From a virus, in the IMG/VR virus record IMGVR_UViG_3300032236_001457, positions 1 to 64,000 of that record: a stretch of 64,000 nt of DNA. One strand, written 5' to 3'. The notes below the pieces were generated by a model. The model did no database searches. It was not told where the DNA came from and was given only the letters and a program-made list of their open reading frames with translations. Below are positions 16,478 to 25,764 of the stretch, in pieces. The translations under genes and the position numbers were made by a program. How positions within the stretch are numbered: the stretch's first letter is position 1; every line of letters starts with the position of its first letter.

Positions 16478-16991
16478 CTGAAGGTGCCTCCTGTGCTACT
16501 TCGTCTGTTGCTATAGCGTTAGCGCTGTTATAGCGCATGAATTCGGCCATTTGATTATTTTCTTGATTCTCTTTGCCCACATAAATGTCTTGCATTAGTT
16601 TTTTGGGCATTTCAATGGTTACTGTCCATATAGGGTGAGCATCAATTTTTCCCTTTTTAGTTCCTGGTCTGAAGTCGCTTGGATCTTTAATCTTACGAGG
16701 AACTAGAATATGTTCTTTAGCGTAGGTTACACGGCACCCATAATCGTTCAATCTTCTGCCACCTTTGGGGTCGGGCATCTCATCGCGGTCCCACATAAAT
16801 GTGCATTTAACTGTATAACGACCTACCTCAGGACCGCGGCAGAGTTCTCCCTCCTCCCAATTTTTAAAAACATAAACATCTAGTTCGTCAATAACACGTT
16901 CAAAGTCCTTAAGGACCTGAAAAGCGTCATTGTTTTCTCCTAGAGTTTGTAAATTTTTAACTACATCAAGTATATCGTGGTGCATAGGCAT
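16452..16991 (-). CDS. Hypothetical phage protein
   Basis: 179 residues beginning MPMHHDILDVVKNLQTLGEN; a second ATG lies two codons in. The core (KCTFMWDRDEMPDPKGGRRL, YGCRVTYAKEHILVPRKIKD, WTVTIEMPKKLMQDIYVG) is predicted beta-rich and the C-terminus acidic (PSDAEEPEEI). A perfect late promoter TATAAATA lies 13 nt upstream. A structural or baseplate role is possible, but no family is recognised. Confidence 0.75.
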   Translation of the reverse strand: MPMHHDILDVVKNLQTLGENNDAFQVLKDFERVIDELDVYVFKNWEEGELCRGPEVGRYTVKCTFMWDRDEMPDPKGGRRLNDYGCRVTYAKEHILVPRKIKDPSDFRPGTKKGKIDAHPIWTVTIEMPKKLMQDIYVGKENQENNQMAEFMRYNSANAIATDEVAQEAPSDAEEPEEI

Positions 16992-17004
16992 TCTCTTTAT
17001 CTAA

Positions 17005-17012
17005 TATTTATA
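17005..17012 (-). promoter_or_regulatory. Late promoter TATAAATA
   Basis: Exact T4 late octamer on the minus strand, 13 nt before ATG 16991, giving a predicted 8-nt leader (AAAGAGA before the ATG). It would drive the two hypothetical genes and possibly the lysis cassette. Confidence 0.65.
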
Positions 17013-17113
17013 CGTTTTGATCCTAATGTCTATATACTGGCTGTTTATATTGCTTTTTATTTCAATTGAGTAAATACCTATGCAGGTCAATCTTCACGAA
17101 AGGGAGGTTAAAA

Positions 17114-17860
17114 TTGCCTAAAGCTAGAAGAAGAGAACAAGGATCAGATCATGATCCACGCTTTGCTAACAATAAAAACAACTTGATACCCATCAAGCCA
17201 TATCTTAAGAGAAACCAACAGGTACAGATAATTCCTAGAAACCTAAGCCAAGAAACTTATCTAGAACTGTTAAAAAATCCTAAAAAATATATAGTATTTG
17301 CTGTGGGCCCAGCCGGCACCGGTAAAACTATGTTGGCTGTTCAAATGGCAATCAAGTTGTATAAAGAAGGGATGATTAGTAAAATTATTATTACACGGCC
17401 AGCTGTAAGCGTTGATGAGGATCACGGTTTCTTACCGGGTACACTAAATCAAAAAATGGAGCCGTGGACACGCCCGATAATGGACGTTTTTGAAGAGTAT
17501 TATCATCCAAAAGAAATTGCCGACATGTTGGCGGATGGTGTTATTGAAATTTCACCATTGGCCTATATGAGGGGTCGTACATTTAAAAATGCATTTGTCA
17601 TAGCCGACGAAATGCAAAATGCCACGCCCAGTCAGATGAAGATGTTGTTAACTAGATTAGGCGACGGAAGTCGAATGGTAGTTACAGGTGACTTGAATCA
17701 AGCGGACCGTCCTAGGGAGAACGGCTTGCTACAATTTTGCGAACTATACGGCCAAGGGGGTGATTATCGTATGGTTGCGATGGCAAGGTTTGATACAAGA
17801 GACGTTGAGCGCCATCCTGTAGTTAGGGAAGTTCTTGGGATATATAAGGAGGCTGCTTAA
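17114..17860 (+). CDS. phoH: PhoH-family ATPase
   Basis: 248 residues from TTG 17114, chosen because a strong Shine-Dalgarno GGGAGGT sits 6 nt upstream; the longer frame from 17066 has none. Walker A GPAGTGKT (65-72), Walker B FVIADEMQNATP and TGDLNQADRP are typical of PhoH. The domain has predicted ATPase/helicase-like activity and is a known marker in marine phages, with uncertain function. It is one of only three plus-strand genes and is isolated between divergent and convergent minus-strand operons. Confidence 0.93.
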   Translation: MPKARRREQGSDHDPRFANNKNNLIPIKPYLKRNQQVQIIPRNLSQETYLELLKNPKKYIVFAVGPAGTGKTMLAVQMAIKLYKEGMISKIIITRPAVSVDEDHGFLPGTLNQKMEPWTRPIMDVFEEYYHPKEIADMLADGVIEISPLAYMRGRTFKNAFVIADEMQNATPSQMKMLLTRLGDGSRMVVTGDLNQADRPRENGLLQFCELYGQGGDYRMVAMARFDTRDVERHPVVREVLGIYKEAA

Positions 17861-17887
17861 CAGATATTATTAATTTTTAACCCAAAG

Positions 17888-17931
17888 AAAAATCGCACAG
17901 CATTGACCTGCAAATCAGCTGTGCGATTTTT
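17888..17931. terminator. Bidirectional terminator between phoH and the clamp loader
   Basis: A 14-bp perfect stem (aaaaatcgcacagc at 17888-17901 with gctgtgcgattttt at 17918-17931) and 16-nt loop. T runs on the 3' side in both directions let it stop phoH (+) and the clamp-loader transcript (-), which converge here. Confidence 0.9.
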
Positions 17932-18858
17932 TTATCCTAGATTTCTTGCCAGTTTAATTAAACAGGCAGATAGGTTTATTTCCGAGTCGGCACAAATTAC
18001 ATGATCGACCAGTCCTTGTTTAATGATTAGGATTGCTGAATCTTTTTGTTCCTCTGTCGTTCCTAGAAGATCGATATTTGTATATAGCCATCGATAGATA
18101 TCTTCCATTTCCTCTGGGCGAGCACGGCCGCATAGCAGTTTACGAGCAGATTGAATCTTACCTTGTTTAAACAGTTCGATCATTTCGATACGATAATCGC
18201 TAATGCCACTGTCTTCTTGTTTAGGATTAATTAGGGCACCGCCAATGCTGTTCTGTTGCAGTAGGTTAATACACTTGCGCAAATCTGGATATGTAGCCTT
18301 AACATAAGTGTCAAGCAAATCAAGATCAAATTCAATGTTTTCTTCGACTAGGATAGTAGCAGCTCTAGCAGTGAATTCAGTTTGATCAATTGACGCAAAA
18401 TGCATCTGTTGACATCTACTGTGAATAGCAGGAATAATTTTGTTAGGATGATTACAGGTAAGAATAAATCTGCTAGTATTAGAAAACTCTTCCATTACAC
18501 CACGCATGGCGGCCTGTGCTTCCGGTGTCAAAAAGTCTGCCTCATCTAACAGCACAACTTTAAATGGACCAAATGGGATCATGCTGATAAAGTTTGTGAT
18601 TCTATTTTTAACTTCGTCAATACCACGCTGTCTACTGGCGTTAATCTCTAATAGATCAAAATCTTCAATGCCGATTTCATTTAGCAGCAGTTTGGCCAGG
18701 GTAGTTTTGCCAATGCCTGGACTACCACTTAGTAGTAGATGGGGAATTGACTGATCTTTGATCCAAGTTTGAACTTGTCTTTTTTGAGACTCGTCGCGGA
18801 ATACATATCCTTCGACAGTTTTTGGGCGATATTTTTCAGTCCAAAGTTCTTTTGCCAT
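17932..18858 (-). CDS. 44: Sliding-clamp loader subunit, T4 gp44-like
   Basis: 308 residues. RFC-type AAA+: N-terminal LWTEKYRPKTVEGYVF, Walker A GSPGIGKT (45-52), Walker B VVLLDEAD (101-108) and sensor HSRCQQM (SRC arginine finger at 147-149). It opens the gp45-type clamp for the phage polymerase. gp45 and gp62 homologues are not in the window. It is coupled to the upstream 50-residue Cys protein by a 23-bp overlap and has a CAGGGA Shine-Dalgarno. Confidence 0.93.
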   Translation of the reverse strand: MAKELWTEKYRPKTVEGYVFRDESQKRQVQTWIKDQSIPHLLLSGSPGIGKTTLAKLLLNEIGIEDFDLLEINASRQRGIDEVKNRITNFISMIPFGPFKVVLLDEADFLTPEAQAAMRGVMEEFSNTSRFILTCNHPNKIIPAIHSRCQQMHFASIDQTEFTARAATILVEENIEFDLDLLDTYVKATYPDLRKCINLLQQNSIGGALINPKQEDSGISDYRIEMIELFKQGKIQSARKLLCGRARPEEMEDIYRWLYTNIDLLGTTEEQKDSAILIIKQGLVDHVICADSEINLSACLIKLARNLG

Positions 18859-18988
18859 TTTTTCCCTGTAGCCAGTTTAAGATTTTTTCGATGTCGATCA
18901 GTGGTGGATGGTGGGGACAACGCCCCTGTTTATAATCACAGTTAGCAGTATACGCTTTTTTGCAGATTTTGCAAGCGTCATCAGCCAC
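18836..18988 (-). CDS. Small Cys-rich (zinc-binding type) protein
   Basis: 50 residues with a GTG start at 18988 overlapping the stop of the upstream gene by 8 bp. The N-terminal half has CKICKKAYTANCDYKQGRC, four spaced cysteines followed by HH, suggesting a zinc finger. The C-terminal half (PLIDIEKILNWLQG) is helical. Such small zinc proteins are common next to phage replication genes; the role here is unknown. The spaced cysteines and tight packing support it despite its length. Confidence 0.65.
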   Translation of the reverse strand: MADDACKICKKAYTANCDYKQGRCPHHPPLIDIEKILNWLQGKNGKRTLD

Positions 18989-19280
18989 GCAGACTTTCCA
19001 TAGTAATGATTTTGTCTAAACTTGTGGCCAAGTCTTGATCGTGAGTAATCACGTGAAGAGAGTTATAATGACGATCGCGTTGTGGATCATATGTTCTTGC
19101 TTCAATAACAATACCACCGGACGCACGATAAACATTGAGCCGCATTGGATGTCCCTCTAGCCCATCATCACCCCTGACTAAAACAGGCCCCCTTCCCACA
19201 GTAGCCCTGTTCGCAGTTTCAGGTTTGTCCTCAACTGAATTAATCCAGTTTCTCAACCAGTATCTAAATTTTTGTATCAT
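18981..19280 (-). CDS. Conserved phage hypothetical protein
   Basis: 99 residues. A basic helix (MIQKFRYWLRNWINSVED) precedes a compact beta domain (LNVYRASGGIVIEARTYD, YNSLHVITHDQDLATSLDKI). I have an impression of similar proteins beside replication genes in marine T4-like phages, but no function. It overlaps the upstream gene by 4 bp (ATGA). Confidence 0.75.
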   Translation of the reverse strand: MIQKFRYWLRNWINSVEDKPETANRATVGRGPVLVRGDDGLEGHPMRLNVYRASGGIVIEARTYDPQRDRHYNSLHVITHDQDLATSLDKIITMESLRG

Positions 19281-19522
19281 TCTTCGTCCTTGAGTAGTTT
19301 GATAATTTTTCTCTGTTCGCGATCCTTAAGCCACCGTTCTTCAGTGTCGCCAAAGGTTGAGCATTTTTTCATGACGTCATTGATGGTTTCTTGGATCATG
19401 TATAGATCCTTTTTGATTTCCCATTGATTAAAGCCGTCATTATATGGACTGCTACATTCTCTAGCAGCGGAGTATATTTGTCGGAGGATGTATTCTACAT
19501 CCCAGTTTTTCTTAAATCCCAT
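19277..19522 (-). CDS. Conserved phage hypothetical protein
   Basis: 81 residues, mostly helical (WDVEYILRQIYSAARECSSP, LYMIQETINDVMKKC, ending LLKDEE). Unknown function. The start codon lies inside a 13-bp perfect inverted repeat (19511-19548) with no Shine-Dalgarno, so translation may be controlled by that structure. Confidence 0.7.
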   Translation of the reverse strand: MGFKKNWDVEYILRQIYSAARECSSPYNDGFNQWEIKKDLYMIQETINDVMKKCSTFGDTEERWLKDREQRKIIKLLKDEE

Positions 19523-19548
19523 GCTGTTATAATAACATGGGATTTAAG
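19511..19548 (-). promoter_or_regulatory. 13-bp perfect inverted repeat covering a start codon
   Basis: Arms cttaaatcccatg (19511-19523) and catgggatttaag (19536-19548) with a 12-nt AT loop. In minus-strand RNA the downstream arm contains the ATG of the 81-residue gene. A TTGACC box at 19557-19552 with TATTAT about 18 bp on suggests an overlapping promoter, so it could be an operator or a start-sequestering hairpin. Confidence 0.55.
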
Positions 19549-19563
19549 GGCAGGTCAACGGTA

Positions 19564-19902
19564 TTAGGCGTTTTCTCTTTGAATATCGGCAGGTTTTTCA
19601 TCCGATATCATCATAATAGCATCGTTATCAACCATGCGTGATTCGAGCACTTCGCCCGATTCTAATTCAATTTCCACTGATCTGGTCCAGCGTCCATGTT
19701 CAACACAGATCCAATCGCCAATTTTAACTTGTTCTTGTTCGGGCCCAATTGCCCATACCCGACCCCACCGTGGGTGAATGCCCTGTGTTTTGCCATCGTC
19801 GGTAGGGATGTAAATACCTCCGGCAGTTTTTTGCACTCCGAAGTCCATATCAACAACAAATACCTTGTCTCGCAGGGGTCTAACTGTACCTCTAACTTTC
19901 AT
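19564..19902 (-). CDS. GroES-like co-chaperonin (T4 gp31-like role)
   Basis: 112 residues. The GroES fold signature PLRDKVFVV and the mobile-loop end TAGGIYIPTDD are clear, followed by GRVWAIGP and the roof/C-terminal strands VKIGDWICVEHG. GroES caps GroEL; T4 gp31 does this to fold the capsid protein. No GroEL is in the window, so it would use the host one. It lies directly after the 101-residue conserved protein. Confidence 0.85.
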   Translation of the reverse strand: MKVRGTVRPLRDKVFVVDMDFGVQKTAGGIYIPTDDGKTQGIHPRWGRVWAIGPEQEQVKIGDWICVEHGRWTRSVEIELESGEVLESRMVDNDAIMMISDEKPADIQRENA

Positions 19903-20208
19903 TTATTCCTCTGTTTTTTTAGTTTTAACAACCGGAAGCTCTTCCTCCAGCTCATCAAAGTAGTCAGGCACTACAGGATCTGGTTGAGATTCTGCGGCCT
20001 CTGCCGGTCTGGCAGGGGTCTTTTTAACAATATTTGGTTCGTAATATTCGCTAACAATATCTTCTCTGCGTCGAATGATTTTGCCGCCTGGGCCAAGTTC
20101 GTCACCACGGGCATTTACACGAGTATTACCAATAGCAGGTGTCAACTCATTTTGTCTAATTAGTTTTTCTAGATCGATTTCTCGACCTTGCATTGTTCTG
20201 TAGACCAT
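19903..20208 (-). CDS. Conserved phage hypothetical protein
   Basis: 101 residues. Distinctive N-terminal part MVYRTMQGREIDLEKLIRQN then NARGDELGPGGKIIRRREDI, a pattern I associate with T4-like phage genomes. The C-terminus is acidic and Pro-rich with a Lys tail. The ordered half is short, suggesting a binding adapter. Function unknown. It ends at the GroES start. Confidence 0.75.
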   Translation of the reverse strand: MVYRTMQGREIDLEKLIRQNELTPAIGNTRVNARGDELGPGGKIIRRREDIVSEYYEPNIVKKTPARPAEAAESQPDPVVPDYFDELEEELPVVKTKKTEE

Positions 20209-20220
20209 TTTATAATCTCC

Positions 20221-20739
20221 TTATTTAAAGAATTCTCTAATGTCTAAATCGTATTTAATGCTATCAATCCTATGAACATTTAAAAGATATAAACAATAAC
20301 TAGCTACACTGCTGCCACGACCTACTCCCCATACAATGTTATTCTCTTTCATAGTATCTACGAGATATCTGAGATAGCATAACAGTTCTATCATATCGTT
20401 TTTAGCAAACAGTTCTAATTCTTCAAGAACTCTATTTCGTTCTATATTTGTTGCACACTTGTCTAACAAGAATGAAACAATATCAAAACTGGTCGATTTA
20501 TATCTCTCGGGCATGAACCAATTGTCCTGTAAATTTGCATCAAATTGTTCTATGCTAATTGTATGTTCAGGCAATGATTTTAGCAGATCCATAGAGTCTG
20601 CATTGGTTCTTACAGCGGTATTGTATTGATCAGGTTGATCTATATAAATGCCATTGATATTGGTTATGGTTTTATTGTATAACGCATCAAATGCTTCGGT
20701 TTCAGTAAGTTCAATCTGTCCGTAGTGATTAGTTTTCAC
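20221..20739 (-). CDS. Stand-alone DnaE (Pol III alpha)-like fragment
   Basis: 172 residues. The C-terminal half (IELLCYLRYLVDTMKENNI, WGVGRGSSVASYCLYLLNV, IDSIKYDLDIREFF) matches the Pol III alpha segment that in DnaE reads [26 protein letters not shown]. The protein ends right there, before the catalytic aspartates of the palm. It therefore cannot be a polymerase. It could be a decoy, an adapter, or the remnant of a split gene; the neat overlaps with neighbours favour a retained function. Confidence 0.7.
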   Translation of the reverse strand: MKTNHYGQIELTETEAFDALYNKTITNINGIYIDQPDQYNTAVRTNADSMDLLKSLPEHTISIEQFDANLQDNWFMPERYKSTSFDIVSFLLDKCATNIERNRVLEELELFAKNDMIELLCYLRYLVDTMKENNIVWGVGRGSSVASYCLYLLNVHRIDSIKYDLDIREFFK

Positions 20740-21286
20740 TCAATCCGCCTTGTATAATTTTAGGAGAAAATTTTGGTCTATCTCTAAAATTAAGATCTTC
20801 CCAGCTGGGAGCATTTCCATATCCAGTATCAACCGAATCTTGATTCCACCAGAAACTACCTTCCATCTCAAGATTAGCCGAATCTAGTTCCATAATTGTA
20901 TATTCTACACGATCGCCTATAAGGCTGTCAAGACTTAGATATCCGATATCAAAATATTTTTCTGCAATTGCACTGAGTTTATTATACAATATAGCAGCAA
21001 CAAAATAATCGTATGGCTCGCATGGCATCAATATGATATTGGTGTTTAAGTTTACAGTTAATTCATTTAACGGATTAGCTTGATTAATAATTAATCCATT
21101 GTTTAAGTAATTGGCAATAAAATACTTGACTTTTTTAAGTCCTAAATTGACATCAGTTGATTCGGAATTATTTGGTTCTACACCTATTCTAATAGAGTAG
21201 TTATTTGGAAGGATTAATTTTTCTGTAATGATAGTACAGATTATTTCAGTTGGCCAGGAAAAACTTTCAATATGATTAGTCAACAT
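20729..21286 (-). CDS. Hypothetical protein
   Basis: 185 residues, acidic and Asn/Leu-rich. It contains IILMPCEPYDYFVAAILYNK and a C-terminal SFWWNQDSVDTGYGNAPSWE, and lacks motifs I can name. It overlaps the DnaE-like fragment by 11 bp downstream and the 80-residue gene by 11 bp upstream, so the three are probably one translational unit. Function unknown. Confidence 0.75.
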   Translation of the reverse strand: MLTNHIESFSWPTEIICTIITEKLILPNNYSIRIGVEPNNSESTDVNLGLKKVKYFIANYLNNGLIINQANPLNELTVNLNTNIILMPCEPYDYFVAAILYNKLSAIAEKYFDIGYLSLDSLIGDRVEYTIMELDSANLEMEGSFWWNQDSVDTGYGNAPSWEDLNFRDRPKFSPKIIQGGLSEN

Positions 21287-21518
21287 TTATTAAATCATCT
21301 AGGTCTTTATTTTGTTTCTTCATAACAGACTTCATTGTTTCCTGTTGTCTTTTATTTTGTTCTTCTTTTAGTGTTTCTAATATAATAACAACCTGTTGAC
21401 AAATCTGTCCCTGCCCCATACTGGCTGCTATGTGATATTTTCTAGTAAGATCTAGTATTTTATTTTCTAATTCTTGATCTTTCAGTTTGGTAGGATTTTC
21501 AAGTAATGGATGAAACAT
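21276..21518 (-). CDS. Hypothetical helical protein
   Basis: 80 residues, nearly all helical with coiled-coil propensity (LENKILDLTRKYHIAASMGQ, ILETLKEEQNKRQQETMKSV). It follows the tail-collar gene immediately and overlaps the next gene by 11 bp. Similar small helical proteins occur beside tail genes of marine T4-like phages (impression, not checked). Role unknown. Confidence 0.7.
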   Translation of the reverse strand: MFHPLLENPTKLKDQELENKILDLTRKYHIAASMGQGQICQQVVIILETLKEEQNKRQQETMKSVMKKQNKDLDDLINVD

Positions 21519-23243
21519 TTAAAAATTCTGTTGACGTCCTGATACTTTCATAATGTAATATAAGGCATAGAACGGAGGAAGGTTAGCATAGTTAGTAGAA
21601 GAAGAAACAGCACCAGTGGTGTCGACGTTAATAGTTCCTTTCATAGTAATATGGTGGGGATCGATAACACCAGTTCCTCCTCCGGAGGTATATGATAACC
21701 CACTTGTAACAGCTCCCTGTAATCTACCTACAGTATCTCTGGTATTGGCTCCGGCTAGTCCACCGGTGGTAGTAATTTGATCATAGGTATGAGTGTGTGA
21801 CAAATCCCAGGTATGATTAAGTGTTTGAGCATCACCTGTGAATTGTGCAGTATGTATGTGAGATACAAGACCTAACTCTGCTGTACCGCCTGTTGAAGTG
21901 CTGGAGCCTGCAACGGTTGTTCCTGGGAATTGCCCATAAAAATCTCCACTCGCTGCTACAACAAATTTATCTGAGAGATTAGGAGTACCATTAGTTCCAT
22001 CGCATATAGCCCACCCGAATGGTATTTTAGATTTAATTCCATACCACATGATAACAGCACCATAAGGCATTATGTTGTGTACAAATTCAGTGCTGGCCAA
22101 TGTTGCACTATCATTACTGGCTGTGTTTACTGCTAGTGTATCGATAGCAAAAGTGTTCTTAACACCGTTACCATAATTATCATATGCTACTTCTAGTTTG
22201 TTGGCATCAGCATAGATAGAACCAACATAGTTAGTAAATGTTCCAGAGCTGGTGGTAGCAGCAGTAGGCGCAAGCGTGACTACTGTAGGTTGATCATGGA
22301 ATGTGGGATTTACAAAAGTTATCGGTTCTCCGACAACTAAATCGGTGACATCAAAATCATTAGGAATAATTAGTAAGGTGTTACCACTTTGTGTATTAAC
22401 AATGTATGTAGATGTTCCAACTTCTGGACGAAGATTGAACGTGGCATTTTTATAAACATTACTAGCATCATTAACTGTTAAACTTACCCACCCTGGATTA
22501 GATTCGCTAGCAGTAGTTAATGTTTTTACTACTCTATTAGGAACCAATGCCAATTGAGCAATAGTTCCAGAGTTTCTTACTAGGGTAACATGTCCAGTTC
22601 CTGTAGTATATACATTGGTGCTAGGGTTATCGTCGACTACTCCTAGCTTTAGTTGGTTGATCCATATTACTTGAGTGCTGGTGCTTCCATCATATAAGAA
22701 ACTGTTTAATTGTTTAACATAAACATTACCACTGTCCTCTTCATTCCACAGTTCAAAGAAATTGGTAATACCATAAGTTAATTCGTATGGATTCTGTGCT
22801 GGTCCTACTGCTGTAGTTCCTAGGAAATTTAGGGCTGTATATACGTCGTTAGTAGGAGTTACTGATAGTTTTAAATTGCCAGTTTTTCCTGCGCCGGGCC
22901 AATTTTCTATATAAAGATCATGTAATCCGGCACTCAGTTCAAATTTTTGATAGCTACCTAACGTGTAGTCTATATTGACAGCATTGGTTTGCAGTGCGTA
23001 TGAATATAGTTCGTTTGAGCAGTTTTTAAAATTAGCAGAATCAAGGGTGTTACCGCCAAACGTTGAGGTGGTATTGGTTTTTATAGTAGTCTGATCTAAC
23101 AGGTCTACATTTTCATTAACATACTTAATTGCTTCGTGAATGTTATGAAAGTTGTCTCTGAACCCCTGTGAATCATTGTCCTGCCCTTTTACAGGGAAGT
23201 TCTGTTTAATTTTAGAAAGGTAGCTGGTTACGGTGCTGGTCAC
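21519..23243 (-). CDS. Tail fibre/collar protein (gp12-like, Tail_Collar domain)
   Basis: 574 residues from GTG 23243 (AGGATC upstream). The N-terminal 100 residues look like a virion-attachment helix (IKYVNENVDLLDQTTI). The middle is beta-rich. The Tail_Collar domain starts near MPYGAVIMWYGIKSKIPFGW then ICDGTNGTPNLSDKF. HxH pairs (SHIHT, SHTHTY) recall the metal-binding His of gp12-type short fibres. It binds the host surface. The C-terminus LPPFYALYYIMKVSG is typical of the family. Confidence 0.88.
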   Translation of the reverse strand: MTSTVTSYLSKIKQNFPVKGQDNDSQGFRDNFHNIHEAIKYVNENVDLLDQTTIKTNTTSTFGGNTLDSANFKNCSNELYSYALQTNAVNIDYTLGSYQKFELSAGLHDLYIENWPGAGKTGNLKLSVTPTNDVYTALNFLGTTAVGPAQNPYELTYGITNFFELWNEEDSGNVYVKQLNSFLYDGSTSTQVIWINQLKLGVVDDNPSTNVYTTGTGHVTLVRNSGTIAQLALVPNRVVKTLTTASESNPGWVSLTVNDASNVYKNATFNLRPEVGTSTYIVNTQSGNTLLIIPNDFDVTDLVVGEPITFVNPTFHDQPTVVTLAPTAATTSSGTFTNYVGSIYADANKLEVAYDNYGNGVKNTFAIDTLAVNTASNDSATLASTEFVHNIMPYGAVIMWYGIKSKIPFGWAICDGTNGTPNLSDKFVVAASGDFYGQFPGTTVAGSSTSTGGTAELGLVSHIHTAQFTGDAQTLNHTWDLSHTHTYDQITTTGGLAGANTRDTVGRLQGAVTSGLSYTSGGGTGVIDPHHITMKGTINVDTTGAVSSSTNYANLPPFYALYYIMKVSGRQQNF

Positions 23244-23267
23244 ACTATTGATCCTGGTATTATTAAC

Positions 23268-23275
23268 TATTTATT
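23268..23275 (-). promoter_or_regulatory. Late promoter-like octamer (AATAAATA)
   Basis: One mismatch from TATAAATA. It ends 24 nt before GTG 23243, with an AGGATC ribosome-binding site in the predicted leader. Confidence 0.45.
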
Positions 23276-23297
23276 GAAATATAAACTGCTCAGTAAA

Positions 23298-25751
23298 TTA
23301 TGTATTAATTTTAGCAGATAGAGCATCAACCTTGGCACTGAGTTCCTGAATAGCTTTAATTAATGGTGCTATAAGTTCTTCATATCCAATGCTTAGTACA
23401 TCATCCCCGCCTTTAATAGAGTGGTCTTGATATCCACCAAAATCTACACCTTTGTTGTCCATTACAGATTTAACTTCTTGTGCAATTAATCCATGATGAT
23501 ATCTGGTTCTAATCTTACTGCCATCATGCACGAGATTAGACATTTTTACTGACTCTTGCCAGGCCGACATAGCAGAGTTATATGCTTCTAATGCAGAGTT
23601 GTATTCGGCAGTTTGTTCTTCAGTAGGATCAACAGGCAACACTGGTTTGGATAGATCGGGTGCCGGTTGTTTATAATCTTCCCGCATATCCCATTTATAA
23701 TCTACTGGTCTTAGTGCTAGAATAAAATCTAACCCTAATTGTGTGTCACGAATTTCTGTTTTATCTCGTTGATCCGATCTGATTGACAATGCTGCGTAAG
23801 CATATGGAGTTGTGCTGGAATCTCCAAGTTGAACCTGATTATCCCCTGTAACCGCTGTATTGGCTCCTACTCCAGTACAATTATTATATGCAGTCATTGA
23901 GTACATGCTACTGAATCCCAATGCGGTATTATAAGAACTGACAAGATTGTTTTGTAAGGCGCCTACTCCGAGTGCTGAGTTATTACTTCCATTAGTTAAT
24001 GAATATAATGATTTATATCCAACTGATGCATTATTAGCACCGCCAATAAAGGTGAAAAGTGATTGAACTCCTACTGCTGTATTCTTATCCCCAGTTGTAG
24101 TTGTTGATCCACCGTATAATGATTGGTTACCTACTGCTGTATTATTGCTAGCTTCTGAATAGTATCCAGCACTGCTGCCTACAAATGTTCCGTTAGATCC
24201 TGAAACATTAGACAGTCCGGCATTCATTCCTATTCCTACATTATCTGATCCACTTGTAGAATTTCTAAGAGAAGAAGATCCGCCTACTGCTGTATTATTT
24301 ACACCGGTTGTTAGTGCTATAAGTGCATTAGCACCTATTGCTATATTAGAAGAATCTGCTGCTCCGCTAGCACCACCGAGTCCGATAGCAATAGCATTAG
24401 CAACAGTTAATGTCTTATTTCCAGAACTCCATCTAAGTCCTGAATCGCCTGTTAATCCTGATCCATTTCCATAGGCTACATAGCCGCTAACAAGAGCAGG
24501 TCCTGAGCTACCTGCTCCACTTGGGCCGCTTGGTCCCTGTGGTCCCTGCGCTCCAGTATTACCTTGTGGACCCTGTGGTCCTTGTGATCCGGCAACTCCT
24601 TGTGGCCCGGTTGGTCCTGAACTGCCTACCCCACTTGGACCCTGTGGACCAGTTACTCCTTGTGGCCCCTGTGGACCTTGCACACCACCGACTCCAACTC
24701 CTGTTGGTCCTAGCGGCCCTTGTGGTCCTGCTACGCCTTGTGGGCCTTGCGGTCCAGCAACTCCTTGTGGTCCTTGTGGCCCGGAACTTCCTGCACTAGC
24801 AGCCAATAGATCGCTACCGACACCAGTGTTAGCGGACGACAGATCGATGAATACACCTCTATTACTACCGCCTGTTTCAAAAATTCTTAATTTATTTCTA
24901 AAGATATCTATAGTAACACCAGTATCAAGTGTGGTGTTGGTAGCTGCTTTGTTTAATCTTAATTCACCACCTTCGTCTCCGGATTGGCTAGAAGAATATA
25001 AAAATGGAGTTGTTAGTAACCCACTAAACGGTCTGTAAAATAGTCCGGCGTCGACGGCTATGTCATTGTATGCATTAGCACTGGCAGACATTGTAACATA
25101 GAGATCGCTGTTGGCATTGCTTTCTGCAGTATATATCTTAGTTGTTTTATCTGCATTACCTACAACTACAGTGGATGTATTGACCCATGTAGCAGTGCTG
25201 GCATTGCTCTGTAAAATATATCCGGCAGACCCGATAGGTATAAAAGCTGTTGTATTAGTAGCACTCTGTATAGGAATGCTTCCACCTGTGCCACCTGCAA
25301 TATTAGCAGGAGTTGATGGGCCGCTCGGTCCCTGTGGTCCTTGAACACCTGCTCCTGTCGGTCCAACTGGTCCTTGTGGCCCTGTTGCTCCTTGCGGTCC
25401 TGTTGCTCCTTGCGGTCCTTGTGGCCCTTGTGGCCCTGCAACTCCTTGTGGTCCTTGTGGTCCAGTTACTCCTTGCGGTCCCTGTGGTCCAGTGACACCC
25501 TGCGGTCCTTGTGGCCCTGTAACTCCTTGCGGTCCCTGTGGACCTGTAACTCCCTGCGGTCCTTGTGGCCCAGTTACACCTTTTGGGCCTGTTGGTCCTA
25601 CTGGTCCGGATGTTGCTAATAACGAAGCGGTTTGTGGTACTGTTAGATATTGATAAACAGCAGAATCCTGCACAACAAATTTAGTTTCGCCCTCAGTGGG
25701 ATTGGTCAGTTGTGGCAACGAAGATATATTGATGTCAGGGCGGAATGTCAT
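23298..25751 (-). CDS. Collagen-like tail fibre with S74 autoproteolytic chaperone
   Basis: 817 residues. An N-terminal attachment domain (about 1-55) precedes [12 protein letters not shown] collagen repeats. A beta domain and a second GPQ block follow, then a 250-residue stretch of NNTAVG/NSALG-type repeats (trimeric beta-helix). The C-terminal peptidase S74 domain starts near [10 protein letters not shown] (Ser of the self-cleaving Ser-Lys dyad) and ends in a helix ([19 protein letters not shown]). S74 domains trimerise and then cut themselves off. The start sits 5 nt after a late octamer, suggesting a leaderless transcript. Confidence 0.93.
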   Translation of the reverse strand: MTFRPDINISSLPQLTNPTEGETKFVVQDSAVYQYLTVPQTASLLATSGPVGPTGPKGVTGPQGPQGVTGPQGPQGVTGPQGPQGVTGPQGPQGVTGPQGPQGVAGPQGPQGPQGATGPQGATGPQGPVGPTGAGVQGPQGPSGPSTPANIAGGTGGSIPIQSATNTTAFIPIGSAGYILQSNASTATWVNTSTVVVGNADKTTKIYTAESNANSDLYVTMSASANAYNDIAVDAGLFYRPFSGLLTTPFLYSSSQSGDEGGELRLNKAATNTTLDTGVTIDIFRNKLRIFETGGSNRGVFIDLSSANTGVGSDLLAASAGSSGPQGPQGVAGPQGPQGVAGPQGPLGPTGVGVGGVQGPQGPQGVTGPQGPSGVGSSGPTGPQGVAGSQGPQGPQGNTGAQGPQGPSGPSGAGSSGPALVSGYVAYGNGSGLTGDSGLRWSSGNKTLTVANAIAIGLGGASGAADSSNIAIGANALIALTTGVNNTAVGGSSSLRNSTSGSDNVGIGMNAGLSNVSGSNGTFVGSSAGYYSEASNNTAVGNQSLYGGSTTTTGDKNTAVGVQSLFTFIGGANNASVGYKSLYSLTNGSNNSALGVGALQNNLVSSYNTALGFSSMYSMTAYNNCTGVGANTAVTGDNQVQLGDSSTTPYAYAALSIRSDQRDKTEIRDTQLGLDFILALRPVDYKWDMREDYKQPAPDLSKPVLPVDPTEEQTAEYNSALEAYNSAMSAWQESVKMSNLVHDGSKIRTRYHHGLIAQEVKSVMDNKGVDFGGYQDHSIKGGDDVLSIGYEELIAPLIKAIQELSAKVDALSAKINT

Positions 25752-25756
25752 AGTTG

Positions 25757-25764
25757 TATTTATT
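25757..25764 (-). promoter_or_regulatory. Late promoter-like octamer exactly 5 nt before an ATG
   Basis: AATAAATA then CAACT then ATG (25751). With T4 spacing, transcription would begin at the A of the ATG, so the mRNA would be leaderless. Confidence 0.5.

Noticed and set aside
17066-17113. 16-residue N-terminal extension of PhoH
   Set aside because: No ribosome-binding site, while TTG 17114 has GGGAGGT and starts the PhoH-like sequence.
18729-18920. 63-residue minus frame near the clamp loader start
   Set aside because: Overlaps clamp loader and the 50-residue Cys protein in a third frame; no features of its own.
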